Below the pieces are notes generated by a model. It did no database searches, was not told where the DNA came from, and was given only the letters and a program-made list of their open reading frames with translations. The position numbers were made by a program, and so were the translations under genes. Source: Monoraphidium neglectum (taxonomy: Eukaryota > Chlorophyta > Chlorophyceae > Sphaeropleales > Selenastraceae). From it: a DNA stretch of 12,369 nucleotides. The stretch is from NCBI RefSeq assembly GCF_000611645.1, contig NW_014011928.1, positions 1 to 12,369 of the forward strand, given 5' to 3'. This document shows, piece after piece, positions 1-8,379 of this stretch; the first letter of the stretch is position 1; every line of letters begins with the position of its first letter.

Positions 1-838
1 TGATTGACCGTCACCTGCAATCACCCCTCGCCTGCAACTGCAGCGTCACCAGCGATTGACCGTCACCTGCAATAACCCCTCGCCTGGGATTGATCTGTCA
101 CCTGCGATTGCGCCTCACATGCAATAAACCCTCTCCTTGGATTGCAGCATCACCTGCGATTCACCCTCGCCTGCAATAACCCCTTACCTGGGATTGCTCT
201 GTTGCCTGCAATTGCTCCTCACCTGCAATCACCCCTCGCCTAGGATTGCTCTGCCACCTGCGATTGCCCCTCACTTGCAATCACCCCTCACCTGGGGTTG
301 CAGCGTCACCTGCGATTGCCCCTCACATGCAATCACCCGTCGCCTGCAATTGCAGCGTCACCTGCGATTGACCCATACCCGCAACAACCCCTCGCCTGGG
401 ATTGCAGCGTCACCTGCGATTGCCCCTCACCTGCAATAACCCCTCGCCTGGGATTGCTCCGTCACCTGGGATTGACCCTCACCTGCAATCACCCCTCGCC
501 TGAGATTGCTCCATCACCTTCTATTGACCATTGCCGTACCTGCGTTTGACTCTTGCCTGCAATCAGCCCTCACCTTGTATTGACCCTTGCACTCATCCAC
601 ATGCGATTGAACCTCACCTGTTTTTGACCCTCCTCGATCACCTGCAATAACCTCGACTGCAGTTGCTCCATCCCTTGCAATTGACCCACACCTGCAATCA
701 CCCTCGCCTGAAATTGCAGCGTCACCTGCGATTGCCCCTCACCTGCAACCCGCCCTCGCCTGTGCTTGCTCTGTCACCTGCGATTGACCCACACCTGCAA
801 AAACCCCTCGCCTGGGATTGCTCTGTCACCTGCATTTG
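1..838. repeat. 52-bp minisatellite array with nested 17-18-bp sub-repeats
   Basis: The same landmark, CTGCAATMACCCCT or a close variant, recurs with its CAAT at about 18, 70, 122, 174, 226, 278, 330, 384, 434 and 486. That is an almost exact 52-bp step, with one local +2/-2 shift near 384. Each 52-bp monomer is three related sub-units of 17, 18 and 17 bp sharing a CCTGSRATTG-like core: a CACCTGCAATMACCCCT unit, a CGCCTGGGATTGCTCTGT unit and a CACCTGCGATTGCCCCT unit. The array becomes irregular at about 540-660, then resumes with landmarks near 695, 746 and 798, ending at about 838. The left end is cut by the window edge. Because 52 is not a multiple of three, the short open frames across it are by-products of the repeat, not genes. 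Confidence 0.93.
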
Positions 839-1462
839 TGCAAGGCGCAGGGCGGCGGCTGCGTTGACGCGCTGACGCTGTCTGCTGACTCCAACTCGGT
901 CTGCTGACACAGCTTTCGCTGCCTGCGGCTGTCGGATGCGTGGAGGGCAGATACAACCAAGTCAGCACTGGCTGCTGACTCGCGACGCCGGCGGCTGACG
1001 GAACTGTCGCTGCCACAACCTCAGCCGAATTGAGGAGACTCGTTACACGGTGCGCTGTGAGTTAGTACGACAACAACGATAATAGACGAATGATGTGTCA
1101 GCAAGCCTTGTGCTTGCTATTAATACTCTGAAGTCAATCAAGTGCAGCTCCACCTTCCAGTGGAAGCTGCCATTCATAAACCTTTCATCATCCATTAGTA
1201 ATCCAATGCAGAACCTTCCACTGAGTCACAGCTTCTTTCAGCTCCGCTCACACATGCCACATCGTATCGTAATACATGCTTGTGTGTGAGTCAGACGTAC
1301 AGGAAGCTTCCACATAGTTCACACCAAACTTCACAGTTGTGCACAATCAACCAAAAGCAGGTCCCTTACACCAGGGACTCATATCCTGAAAACACATAAT
1401 ATATCAGAAATAAAACTGACTCATCATTACTAGACACAGACGCGCACAGCGCTGCCTAACAA
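839..1462. other. Gene-poor segment separating two parts of the satellite
   Basis: No gene is recognisable here. The first ~200 bases are GC-rich and contain several TGCTGAC words, near 892, 902 and 972. From about 1060 to 1445 the DNA is clearly AT-richer than anything around it. No terminal inverted repeats or obvious target-site duplication are visible at the borders with the satellite. On the minus strand the AT-rich part contains a TGTAA word (near 1367-1371), the usual algal polyadenylation signal, so it could be the 3' UTR of a leftward gene, but I see no convincing coding sequence feeding into it. Confidence 0.4.
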
Positions 1463-1535
1463 ATTGACCCACACCTGCAATAACCCCTCGCGGTCCGCCC
1501 TGGCACCTCCATCACCTGCAATTCATCCTCGTACG
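1463..1535. repeat. Displaced relic of the 52-bp satellite
   Basis: The stretch starting ATTGACCCACACCTGCAATA at 1464 matches the last good monomer of the main array (starting about 784) at nearly every base for about 29 bases. It is followed by a weaker CATCACCTGCAATTCATCCT unit. It lies about 625 bp beyond the end of the main array, so the array has either been interrupted by an insertion or seeded a second time. Confidence 0.75.
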
Positions 1536-1633
1536 CAAATGTCCCCCCCTGCAGGGTGGCGGTGGTGATGCAAGTAACCTCATCAGCCTTTTTACAAAAA
1601 CATCCTTCAACTTGCTTGTTTGGGACAAGAGCC

Positions 1634-1635
<2 letters not shown>

Positions 1636-1662
<27 letters not shown>
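1636..1662. repeat. (CTG)9 microsatellite
   Basis: Nine uninterrupted CTG units are followed by a T-run. A second, opposite-sense CAG-rich patch follows at about 1675-1698. On the minus strand these read as a poly-Gln run and a poly-Leu run inside an 84-codon open frame (1456-1710). That frame also has about 40 non-repetitive residues, but it ends in satellite DNA and has no recognisable domain, so I do not call it a gene. Confidence 0.9.
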
Positions 1663-1666
<4 letters not shown>

Positions 1667-1889
1667 TTCACGGAAAGCAGCAGAAGCAGCAGTAGCAGGG
1701 TGGGTGGCAACCGTGGAGGCAGCGATGCAAGCAGCCATGTGATTCACGACCGCAACAGCAACAGCTTGGCTACGCCATGCCTTTTTTTTGGGCGGCACAG
1801 CGCTGCGCGCTTGCTTGTCGTGGGCCCCTCACGCTTCGATTAAACGCCAAGGTATTATTGCCTGCAAGCCGGTACAGCCGGTACAGCGC

Positions 1890-2376
1890 GTTTGCGGGCG
1901 ACCCTTCCCTTGCCCGCTCTCAGCGCCCGGCGCAGGCACGTCGCACCTGGAACGCCGCTTGGGTGGTTGTGCTTCATTGGATGGCACCCGAGCGAGGGGG
2001 GCACCCCGGGCGCCTTTATGGCGGCGTATGCGGCGGGGGTGCAGAACACCTTGGACTATGGCCCAACGGCGATGGCGGGAGTGCGCAAGCAGTGGGGAGG
2101 GTTGGGATTGCATGCACGCAAACCCTAAACCCTGAACCCATATGTGACCATGCGCTGGCAAACCGGGCCGCGCAGGCTGCCCAGAGGGGGGGCGAGTACG
2201 AGGCTAACGTCGCCGCTGGCGATGCTGATGAAGTGCCTGAGGCCGGCTTCCCATCTCGCATTCCCTACGACTTTCGCCACACGCCTTGTTTCTGGCACAC
2301 ACACGCGCGGGCGCTCATGCGTCTGCGCTGCTGCTCTCCTCCTTTGCATGCCTTCATACAGCCGTGTGAGGCTTAA
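1890..2376 (+). pseudogene. Decayed retroelement-like coding fragment, copy 1
   Basis: From 2218 to about 2344 the + strand is homologous to 8539-8670: roughly 60 of the first 67 bases match, and similarity then continues with small gaps. In both copies the same frame reads GDADEVPEAGFP, then RHTP, then TRLRC or MRLRC followed by YSPP/CSPP. In copy 2 this frame runs on into a CxxC...H motif like the C-terminal zinc knuckle of non-LTR reverse transcriptases, so copy 1 is inferred to be the same kind of relic. Upstream, in another frame (about 2018-2105), residues such as FMAAYAAGVQNTLDYGP look like real but frame-shifted protein; they would suit the region between a polymerase domain and the knuckle, but this is only a pattern impression. 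No intact reverse transcriptase or endonuclease motif is present. Confidence 0.5.
2120..2139. repeat. Short plant/algal telomere-type repeat
   Basis: Two exact AAACCCT heptamers and a third unit, GAACCC, with one substitution lie in tandem. AAACCCT is the complement of TTTAGGG, the telomere repeat of land plants and several green algae such as Chlorella. It lies between the two frames of the retroelement relic. Two and a half units can arise by chance, so its origin as an interstitial telomere is only a possibility. Confidence 0.55.
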
Positions 2377-3105
2377 TTCTCTACTCAACCCACGCTTCAA
2401 CGAACCCACATTACGTATGAAGCAAGGAAGCACTTGCTGTTGCAGCAGCTGCAGCTGCATGGCACACGCCTTGCACCATACTGTCAGAATTATCATGCCA
2501 GCTCGTCGATCTCGTCAATTCCGCTTGTTGATTTGTTGTGAAGGTGTATTCAGCGGACACACTGCTCTCCGGACACTTCGACTGCACTTCAGTTCTCAGC
2601 CCCTTCGCCACTTCCTCCGCACTTGGAGCTGTAGGTGCTATCGAGAGCAGGCAAACGTGCCGGGTTCGGCCCCAGTGGCGAGTTTGGGTAAGCAGGCACT
2701 TGCACCTCCAGGCTTCGCTAGGCTGTGCACTGCCTAGCGCTAGGCCCTTGCTGCTGGCGGCCTAGGAGCAGGCGACGGGCGCACGCATAGATCTGTGTCC
2801 CCTCGCGCCTTCGAGGAGCTCATCCTGGCCTTCTCGGCCAACCCTGTCTGCGTGCTGCGCTGCAGTCTTTCCGGGAGGAGCTTTTGGGAGGGGTGCCCAG
2901 GTGCTGCGAGGTGCGTGCGCTGGCTGGGGGCCATGCTTTGCACGGCCGGCGCACAACCTACAGCACCAGCGCCAGCTGCTGCTGGCTGCACTCAGTGCCT
3001 GCGAAGACGTGCAGTGCGGCCCCCAGCCTGATGCTGGCTTTATCGCCATGCTGGTTACAATGCCAGCATGTTATTGCGTTCATGCATATTTGTGCTGCCT
3101 TCCTC
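2377..3105. other. Unassigned interval upstream of the TATA-like run
   Basis: Only short, unconvincing open frames are present. A small inverted repeat, CATGCTGG at 3047-3054 with CCAGCATG at 3063-3070 and an 8-base loop, lies close to the (TA) run. No gene, RNA or mobile element is recognised. Confidence 0.4.
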
Positions 3106-3118
3106 ATATATATATATA
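3106..3118 (+). promoter_or_regulatory. TATA-like (AT)n run, possible core promoter
   Basis: A 13-base alternating A/T run lies 45 bases upstream of an ATG at 3164 in a good initiation context (GCCATGG). The spacing would fit a TATA box, a short 5' UTR and the start codon of the unassigned gene candidate that follows. A plain AT microsatellite is the alternative. Confidence 0.35.
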
Positions 3119-3163
3119 CGCACAGTCCTCCGCCGCGCGTAGCGTGCGCAGGCCACGGTCGCC

Positions 3164-4980
3164 ATGGACACGCCAAGTTCAAGGCTGCAGCTGTTGTGGG
3201 CATTGCCTGCGCTGTTTCCAGGCGACCACAATGTTGACTTTTGCGGTGTTGCAGCAGAAATGATTTACCACAAGACCGAGGATTGGGCTGCTGACCTGCT
3301 GGCCATGGCAGAGCCCTACAGGAAGGCCACCATCCAGGCAGCTGTGCGGGGTGGGTGGGCCTTTTTGTGATACGTTGACGCGGAGCAGCGACTGCACACT
3401 GTGTCTTACGTATTCAAAAGTCCTTGAGGGTGCTAAGGGGCAGAGGGAGGTGGTTCCCGTGGTACTGCTGTGGTGCCACTTACACGGCAGCGAGCGCCAC
3501 GTGTGCACCATAAGCTTGCCAGCCGACACTGCTTGTATACCGCTGCTGCCCTTCACCTCTTCCCCATGCTGCTCTCCTCCCCACATGCTATGCACCACGA
3601 CCTGCTGGCCCCTCTCCTGATGCCCACGTGGTATCCTCGATCCCGGCTGTCACTGTTGTCCGTGCGGCAGACGCAGCTGCAGGTGAGGCGCACTGCTTGC
3701 AATCCATAATACAGCCTGCTGGCTTGCTGGCTCTGCTATGCATTCAGCCTGATTTCCTGGCTGCCATTGTGAGTGCAGCCTGTGAGTGCGACTCATTTAT
3801 GCCACCTGAGTGCCATTGCTGACGGCGCCCGCACACCTGCTGCTCTGCATACCCGCCCATCCCGTCTCGTTTCTTTTCACCTGCTGGGTTTCCTCACAGC
3901 TACCATGCCCCTTCTTACCTCCCCTTAACGGTTTTCGCCTGGGCCTCTGCAAATAATTCACAGCAGCAGGTGATATGCTGCCAGGGTTTGCAATGTTGCT
4001 GGTGGCAAGTCTGCAGACCCTGTATCCCCAGCCATTGCATGTGGAGCAGCTGTGAATCCATGCAGCAGCAGTGCCACTTGTCAGTGGCAACCGAATGCAC
4101 CACCATGTGCAACATGCCAGCTACCGATTCGCCCCTTCCCGTTGCAGTGCATTGCATGCATCCAGTCAGCTAGCCAACTAGCAAATCGTCTGCTGATCGT
4201 CTTTGCAGCAAGCAAGGGCATGACGCTTCACCAGGGCCTGCTTACAGCAACCTTGCGGAGCACTGTTATGCGGCATGCTTGGGTGGTTCCACAGCAGCCG
4301 GCAGCTCTGCAGCCCCAAAATTGTGCTGCACGCCTCCTGTTGTGCCTACAAGGCTGCTTGACCTTGCGTTTGCGCCCTTCTCTCTCTACCTTCCATGGCT
4401 TCCGCCTGGGCTTCCTCCATCGACCCACGGCAGCAACAGCAGCAGCAGCAGGTTAGTCACGCGTGGTTTTCAATGGTGCTTGCTTTTTTGCCAACTTGCA
4501 CCACCGGGGAATTGCTTGTGGTGCATGAAGTAATCAAGCACCAGCCCTGTTTGCCATTCGTGCGGCTGGGTTCGCAGCTGTGCCCAACTCGCCTCATCCT
4601 CTTCACTGTAAGCCCATGACAACATGCCTCTCATGTTGCTGCTCCCCTCCCCCCTCTTCTCACCTCCCCTGCCCTGCGCTCATGCTGCGTCCCCCTACCT
4701 GCTGGCTTCCTTCACGGTGCTCATATGACGCCTTTTTCCGTCCACCATCTTGTCCCTCACTGTTGTCCAGGCACAGGACGAGGAGCATCAGGTGCGTTTC
4801 TTCTACAACCATGTTTTTAATGGCTGCAGCTGGGGCGTGGCTGCAGCAAACGTTGCTATTTTTGGTGGAAGTGCCAACTTGGTTCCAGACCCAGTTGCGC
4901 CTGGCAAGCACAAACAATGCCGTGCGCCCCGTAGCTTTGGGCACATTTTGCAGCAAGCACGCGTCGCCTATGGTGCCCTG
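3164..4980 (+). CDS. Unassigned multi-exon gene candidate
   Basis: I do not recognise this protein. The ATG at 3164 opens 60 residues of ordinary, non-repetitive composition (for example AAEMIYHKTEDWAADLLAMA) up to a donor-like GT at 3344 or 3351. Further exon-like pieces with fitting splice sites are: from 3444 (after GGCAG; reads REVVPVVLLWCHLHG), 3715-3768 (after ACAG, before a perfect GTGAGT), about 3967-4050 (MLPGFAMLLVASLQTLYPQP), about 4211-4290, and a piece ending at 4607 before GTAAGC. The last joins in phase 0 to an acceptor at 4770 (intron of 163 bases) and stays open to a GTAGGG at 4981. Whether this is one gene, a decayed gene, or 5' exons of the nuclease gene starting at 5066 cannot be settled by eye. 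Exon borders are tentative. Confidence 0.3.
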
Positions 4981-5065
4981 GTAGGGATCGCATCCTCCTC
5001 CGCAACGTTGGCGGCTGCTTTCACCTCATGTTGTTGCACATCACCTTGCAGAGGACAGCATCCAG

Positions 5066-7308
5066 ATGGCCTTTGTGCATGCCAACAATACCCGGCGCGT
5101 CGTGTTTCGCAGCGCGCCTACTTATGACCAGCTGATTAGGAAGGTCGAGGAGCTCTTCCCACGGTTTGCCTCTGAGGCCTTCATGTTGAAGCATGGCAAC
5201 ATGGTCATCGATGCTGAAGCCTGGGAGATCTTGCGCAGCAAACTGAGCCTGGAGTTTGCAGTCAATGTGAGTCATGCAGGAAGGGTGGAGGACTTGGGAA
5301 AGGTGGAGGGACAGAGAAGGGCAGGACTTAAGATGGCATGGCATGTGTGGCGAGGCTGGCAAGGAGAGCAGACAAGGGCAGAGTCAGGGGGCCAAGGGAA
5401 AGGGGTGGTGGAACAGGGAATGCTGAGGGTGGAGGGTGTGGGATATATTGACGCAAGAGGGGGGGAGAGGGAAGCAACCCCAGCGGGTTGCACACATGAC
5501 TTTTTCAATGCACTTAACACCACAGAGTGGATCCCCCTTTCACTTCACAGCTCTAGCTCCCACTGCTTAGATCCCGTGCGTCAACTCCTCTCATCACTTG
5601 TGGGCCTGGACGGCAAGTGCGTGGCCTTTGGCTTGGTAGTGTCAGCCCATCACCCCCTTGTCGTTCAGTGCATTTCCCGACATGTGCCGCCGTGCTGCTG
5701 CAGGTGGTGAGCGTACGGGTGCCGTTCACAAAAGTGACCAAGGAGGATGGCCTGCGGCTGCTGGATGTGCTTAGCATCAGCAAGCCAGATGATGACCCCT
5801 TTCCAGGAGAGGATTTTGAAGATGGCGCACACCTGCCAGCAGCTGTGCAGCAATGCACTGGGTTCAATGTGGCTGGCGATATCGTGCGGCACGTCGGCAA
5901 GGAGCTTGCTGTTCGCTGCTTTGTCGGCCATCCACGAGAGAACCCCAAAGAGGCTGGATGTCGTGAGCTGATAAGCCCCGTGCTGGCAGCGGCAGCACTC
6001 CTCGCTGGGGAGGTGCAGATGCATGCTGAGTACAGCGTGGCAGGAGTGGAGGCACATGGCACTGTGGACTGGGTCATGAACTTCAAGGACTTCAGCGTTG
6101 TGGTGGTGGAGGTGAGCATCATCTGACATAGATGTAGGTCATGCCCAGCTGAAGTATGCCGTCGACCGGTGGGTGGTTGTCTCCAGTGCAAATGTCGTGT
6201 GGTAGCCATCCCCTTGCCCTCAATGTTGAACAAAGCAAGATTTAGAGCATGATACCTGCTGGTCCGCATTGGTCCTTTTTATGTGGACGACACCATTGCC
6301 CACTTACAGTGGCACAACCCATGGTCTGCTCGTATTGCTCAAACTGCAACTGTTTTATGCTTGCATGTTGTGTGCTAGGCCAAGCTCTACTACCCGTTTG
6401 ACCAGTATGTGGGCCAGCTTGCTGCAGAGATCAAGTCTACCAGAGATGCGTTTGCTTTCAGCCGGCTTGGCAAGTGCAAACGCGAGGTTGTGGACGCCAT
6501 GATGGAGGTAGGCACCTGGAGGTTGACAAGCTCCAGGATGCATGGCGCTGTTGAGGTTGCTGCTGTGCCGTGCTCTGCGCTTAGCTCTGCCCTGCCTCGC
6601 TCTGCTGTGCCATGTTGGATTGTGTTCGGCTCTGCTGTGCCCCTCTCTGCTTTGCTCTGCTCTGATGCTTTCTTCTCATGTGTGCTCTGTTCCACGCGCT
6701 TTGATACCCTGTGTTGTGATCTGCCCTCCTTTTCTCTGCTCTGATGTGCTCTGCTCTGGGCTGCGCTGCCCTTTGCTATGCTGCGCTTTGGTCTTGTGTA
6801 CTGTGCTGTAATGTCTGATTCTATTGCTATGCTGCGCTTTGCTCCGTCGCCTGCTGTGCTGTGTCGTCATCTGCTCCCTGCTGTGGGGCGCTGTGCTGTG
6901 CTTGCCTGCACTATGCTTTGACTTGATCTGTGCTGTTGATATGTGCTGTGACGCTGCGCTTCAACCTGCCCTGCTATCTGCATTGCTGTGCTCTCTGTCG
7001 CTGTGTGCTTTGTTGTGCTGCACTGTGCTACCAGTGCCCTGAATTCTACAATCACGCCAACCTGGCAGGTCCCTTCTTATGGAATCATCACCAACGGCGT
7101 CACCTACAGCTTTCACAAGTACCTGGCTTCTAGCAAGCAGCTGCTGTCTACAGACACCATCGTGGTGCATCTGTCGAAACACTCTTCTGCCCAAACTGCC
7201 GCAGAGCAGGTCCGGCCTGTTTTGATGCGACTGGTGCACATGTTGAACTCCCAAAAGGAAGAGCTGCAGCGCTTTCTCCAGAGGCACAGTGCCAAAAAGC
7301 AGAGGTAA
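5066..7308 (+). CDS. CRN (Crinkler)-like protein: ubiquitin-like domain + PD-(D/E)xK nuclease
   Basis: Four exons, 5066-5266, 5704-6111, 6379-6507 and 7069-7308, join in frame into about 325 residues. All introns are phase 0 and GT-AG (donors GTGAGT, GTGAGC, GTAGGC). Residues 1-70 (exon 1) resemble the beta-grasp, ubiquitin-like N-terminal domain of CRN proteins. Residues about 150-265 carry a restriction-endonuclease-like core: Glu155 in CRELISPVL, Asp189 in HGTVDWVMNF, the Glu203-x-Lys205 pair, Gln212 and Gln216 in the next helix, and then a YGIITNG strand. This order is typical of the nuclease domain of eukaryotic CRN/CR-toxin proteins, known from oomycetes, chytrids and scattered other eukaryotes. 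All core catalytic residues are present, so it is probably an active DNase, inferred to act inside the cell. There is no secretion signal and none of the LFLAK or DWL trafficking motifs of secreted oomycete CRNs. The tail is short and basic. An acceptor-like CAG at 5049-5051 leaves room for upstream exons. Confidence 0.8.
5267..5703 (+). other. Intron 1 of the CRN-like gene, purine-rich and stop-free
   Basis: The donor is GTGAGT after the Asn67 codon and the acceptor is GCTGCTGCAG. The first ~200 bases are strongly purine-rich on the transcript strand; the last ~150 are pyrimidine-rich. Reading on from exon 1, no stop occurs until the TGA at 5708-5710, just past the acceptor, so an unspliced message would encode the ubiquitin-like domain with a ~147-residue unrelated tail and no nuclease. 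Confidence 0.75.
6508..7068 (+). repeat. Intron 3 of the CRN-like gene, filled with degenerate CTSTG pentamer repeats
   Basis: The donor is GTAGGC and the acceptor is AACCTGGCAG. Between about 6545 and 7030 almost the whole intron is made of CTCTG, CTGTG, CTGCG and TGTGC words in loose tandem, with GCTCTGCTGTGCC recurring exactly. Purines other than G are rare on the + strand over long stretches. The period is about five bases, often doubled to ten. This explains the many short open frames on both strands here, none of which is a gene. Confidence 0.8.
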
Positions 7309-7848
7309 GCCAGTTGGCACATGCGGTGTTTATTTGTTGCATTGCCCTTGTGATGGCCACGCCGCTGCACAGGCATTCCAGCTGCATCTCATTCAGCATC
7401 GTCTGTGCCTTGCTTAGTCAGTATACATTGCCCGAATGAAGATTTGCCATCTAAGCAGTGTGATTGCCCCCCAAATACAATAAGCGGACGACTGCGTAGC
7501 ATGTGCCCATTCTAAACCATTCTGCTATGCCAATTTTCATCCTCAAGGCTTCATGACTGATGCGGGGCCGCCACGTACAAGATCGCTGCCTGACTTAAAG
7601 TGGTCATGGCCAGTTGTTGCCGCCAAGGGGGATTATCAACGATGTGCATGGCTGTGAACAGTTTATTTTGTTGTTGTGGACGTGGTCATCACGATGTAGA
7701 GCAGGAGCTTGTTGGTATCTCACAAGTTTGTCGTCGTGGCCTGGCCACACACGTGCATGCATTGAATACGTACATGGCTTTGCTGCAAGTCTATGAAAGG
7801 CACAAGGGCAGTGTCACTTGTACAAATTCAAGCCCTTTGGACAGCACT

Positions 7849-7853
7849 TGTAA
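7849..7853 (+). terminator. Candidate TGTAA polyadenylation signal for the CRN-like gene
   Basis: The first TGTAA word downstream of the stop codon at 7306-7308 lies about 540 bases on. TGTAA is the standard polyadenylation signal of chlorophyte algae, with cleavage some 10-20 bases further. A 3' UTR of about 560 bases is normal for such algae. A second TGTAA occurs at about 8006. Confidence 0.4.
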
Positions 7854-8312
7854 CCCCACTAGGCTCTGGCCCTGCCAAGTAGCGATCGTAAGGAGAATGT
7901 TGCAGTAACACAGCTGGACGGCCTGGCGCAGCCCTACCTATGAGACAAGCTTGCGATCAGCGCCATATAGGACTTCGGCGCGCATCGAAAGCCAAGACCT
8001 ATCAGATGTAAGCTATCCCAGCAACGCCTGCATTCACACATGTTTGGTTCACACTGGGGTTAGACCGGTTGGGTTAGTAATGCATCGTCAGCTGCGAGCA
8101 GAGGTGAAGGATTACGTCAGGGTATACAGCATGCAGCTGGGTTCCAAGGCGATCATGAGGCGACGGTTGTACGTACAGGCGATAACCACTTTGGCGGAAC
8201 ACCTCCACCTTACCTGGGCTGCCAAGTAGGGACATGCCCCAGCACATTTGTGCACATGCCAAATGCCAAAATCGGAATGCTGTGTCAGAGATCGCAGCAG
8301 CGAGCGACTGCA

Positions 8313-8379
8313 TGGTCAACACTTGGTCAAACATTGGTCAAAGCACTGCAGACAGTGGGAGCAGTGCTCTGAGCACTGC
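8313..8379. repeat. Three 11-bp direct repeats next to a 19-bp palindrome
   Basis: TGGTCAACACT, TGGTCAAACAT and TGGTCAAAGCA lie head to tail at 8313-8345. Sixteen bases on, GCAGTGCTC at 8361-8369 and GAGCACTGC at 8371-8379 form a perfect inverted repeat around a single T. The direct repeats contain the TTGACC complement, reminiscent of W-box-like sites. A binding role is only a guess. Confidence 0.6.

Noticed and set aside
137..549. Open frames of 83-100 codons in the satellite
   Set aside because: They follow from a repeat with few stop triplets. The 52-bp period shifts frame each copy, and no protein repeat is maintained.
1..838. Regular repeats that could suggest a CRISPR array
   Set aside because: The units are contiguous with no unique spacers, sub-units are related to one another, and the sequence context is eukaryotic. 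It is a minisatellite.
1456..1710. Minus-strand open frame with poly-Leu and poly-Gln
   Set aside because: The runs come from CTG/CAG microsatellites and the C-terminus runs into satellite DNA. About 40 ordinary residues in the middle are not enough to call a gene.
2125..2496. Minus-strand frame sharing WEAGLRHFISI with a minus-strand frame at 8338-8601
   Set aside because: The match reflects DNA homology of the two relics. The + strand frame carries the zinc-knuckle motif and is the better candidate for the ancestral coding strand.
5553..6269. 238-codon minus-strand open frame
   Set aside because: It lies antisense to exon 2 of the CRN-like gene, has Ser/Thr-rich composition typical of a shadow frame, and has no recognisable domain.
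6676..7055. Ser/Gln/His-rich minus-strand frames
   Set aside because: They are translations of the CTSTG repeat in intron 3.
7600..8229. Two open frames of 102 and 92 codons downstream of the nuclease gene
   Set aside because: No domain, no splice or promoter support, and Cys/Arg-rich composition without pattern. More likely 3' UTR and intergenic DNA.
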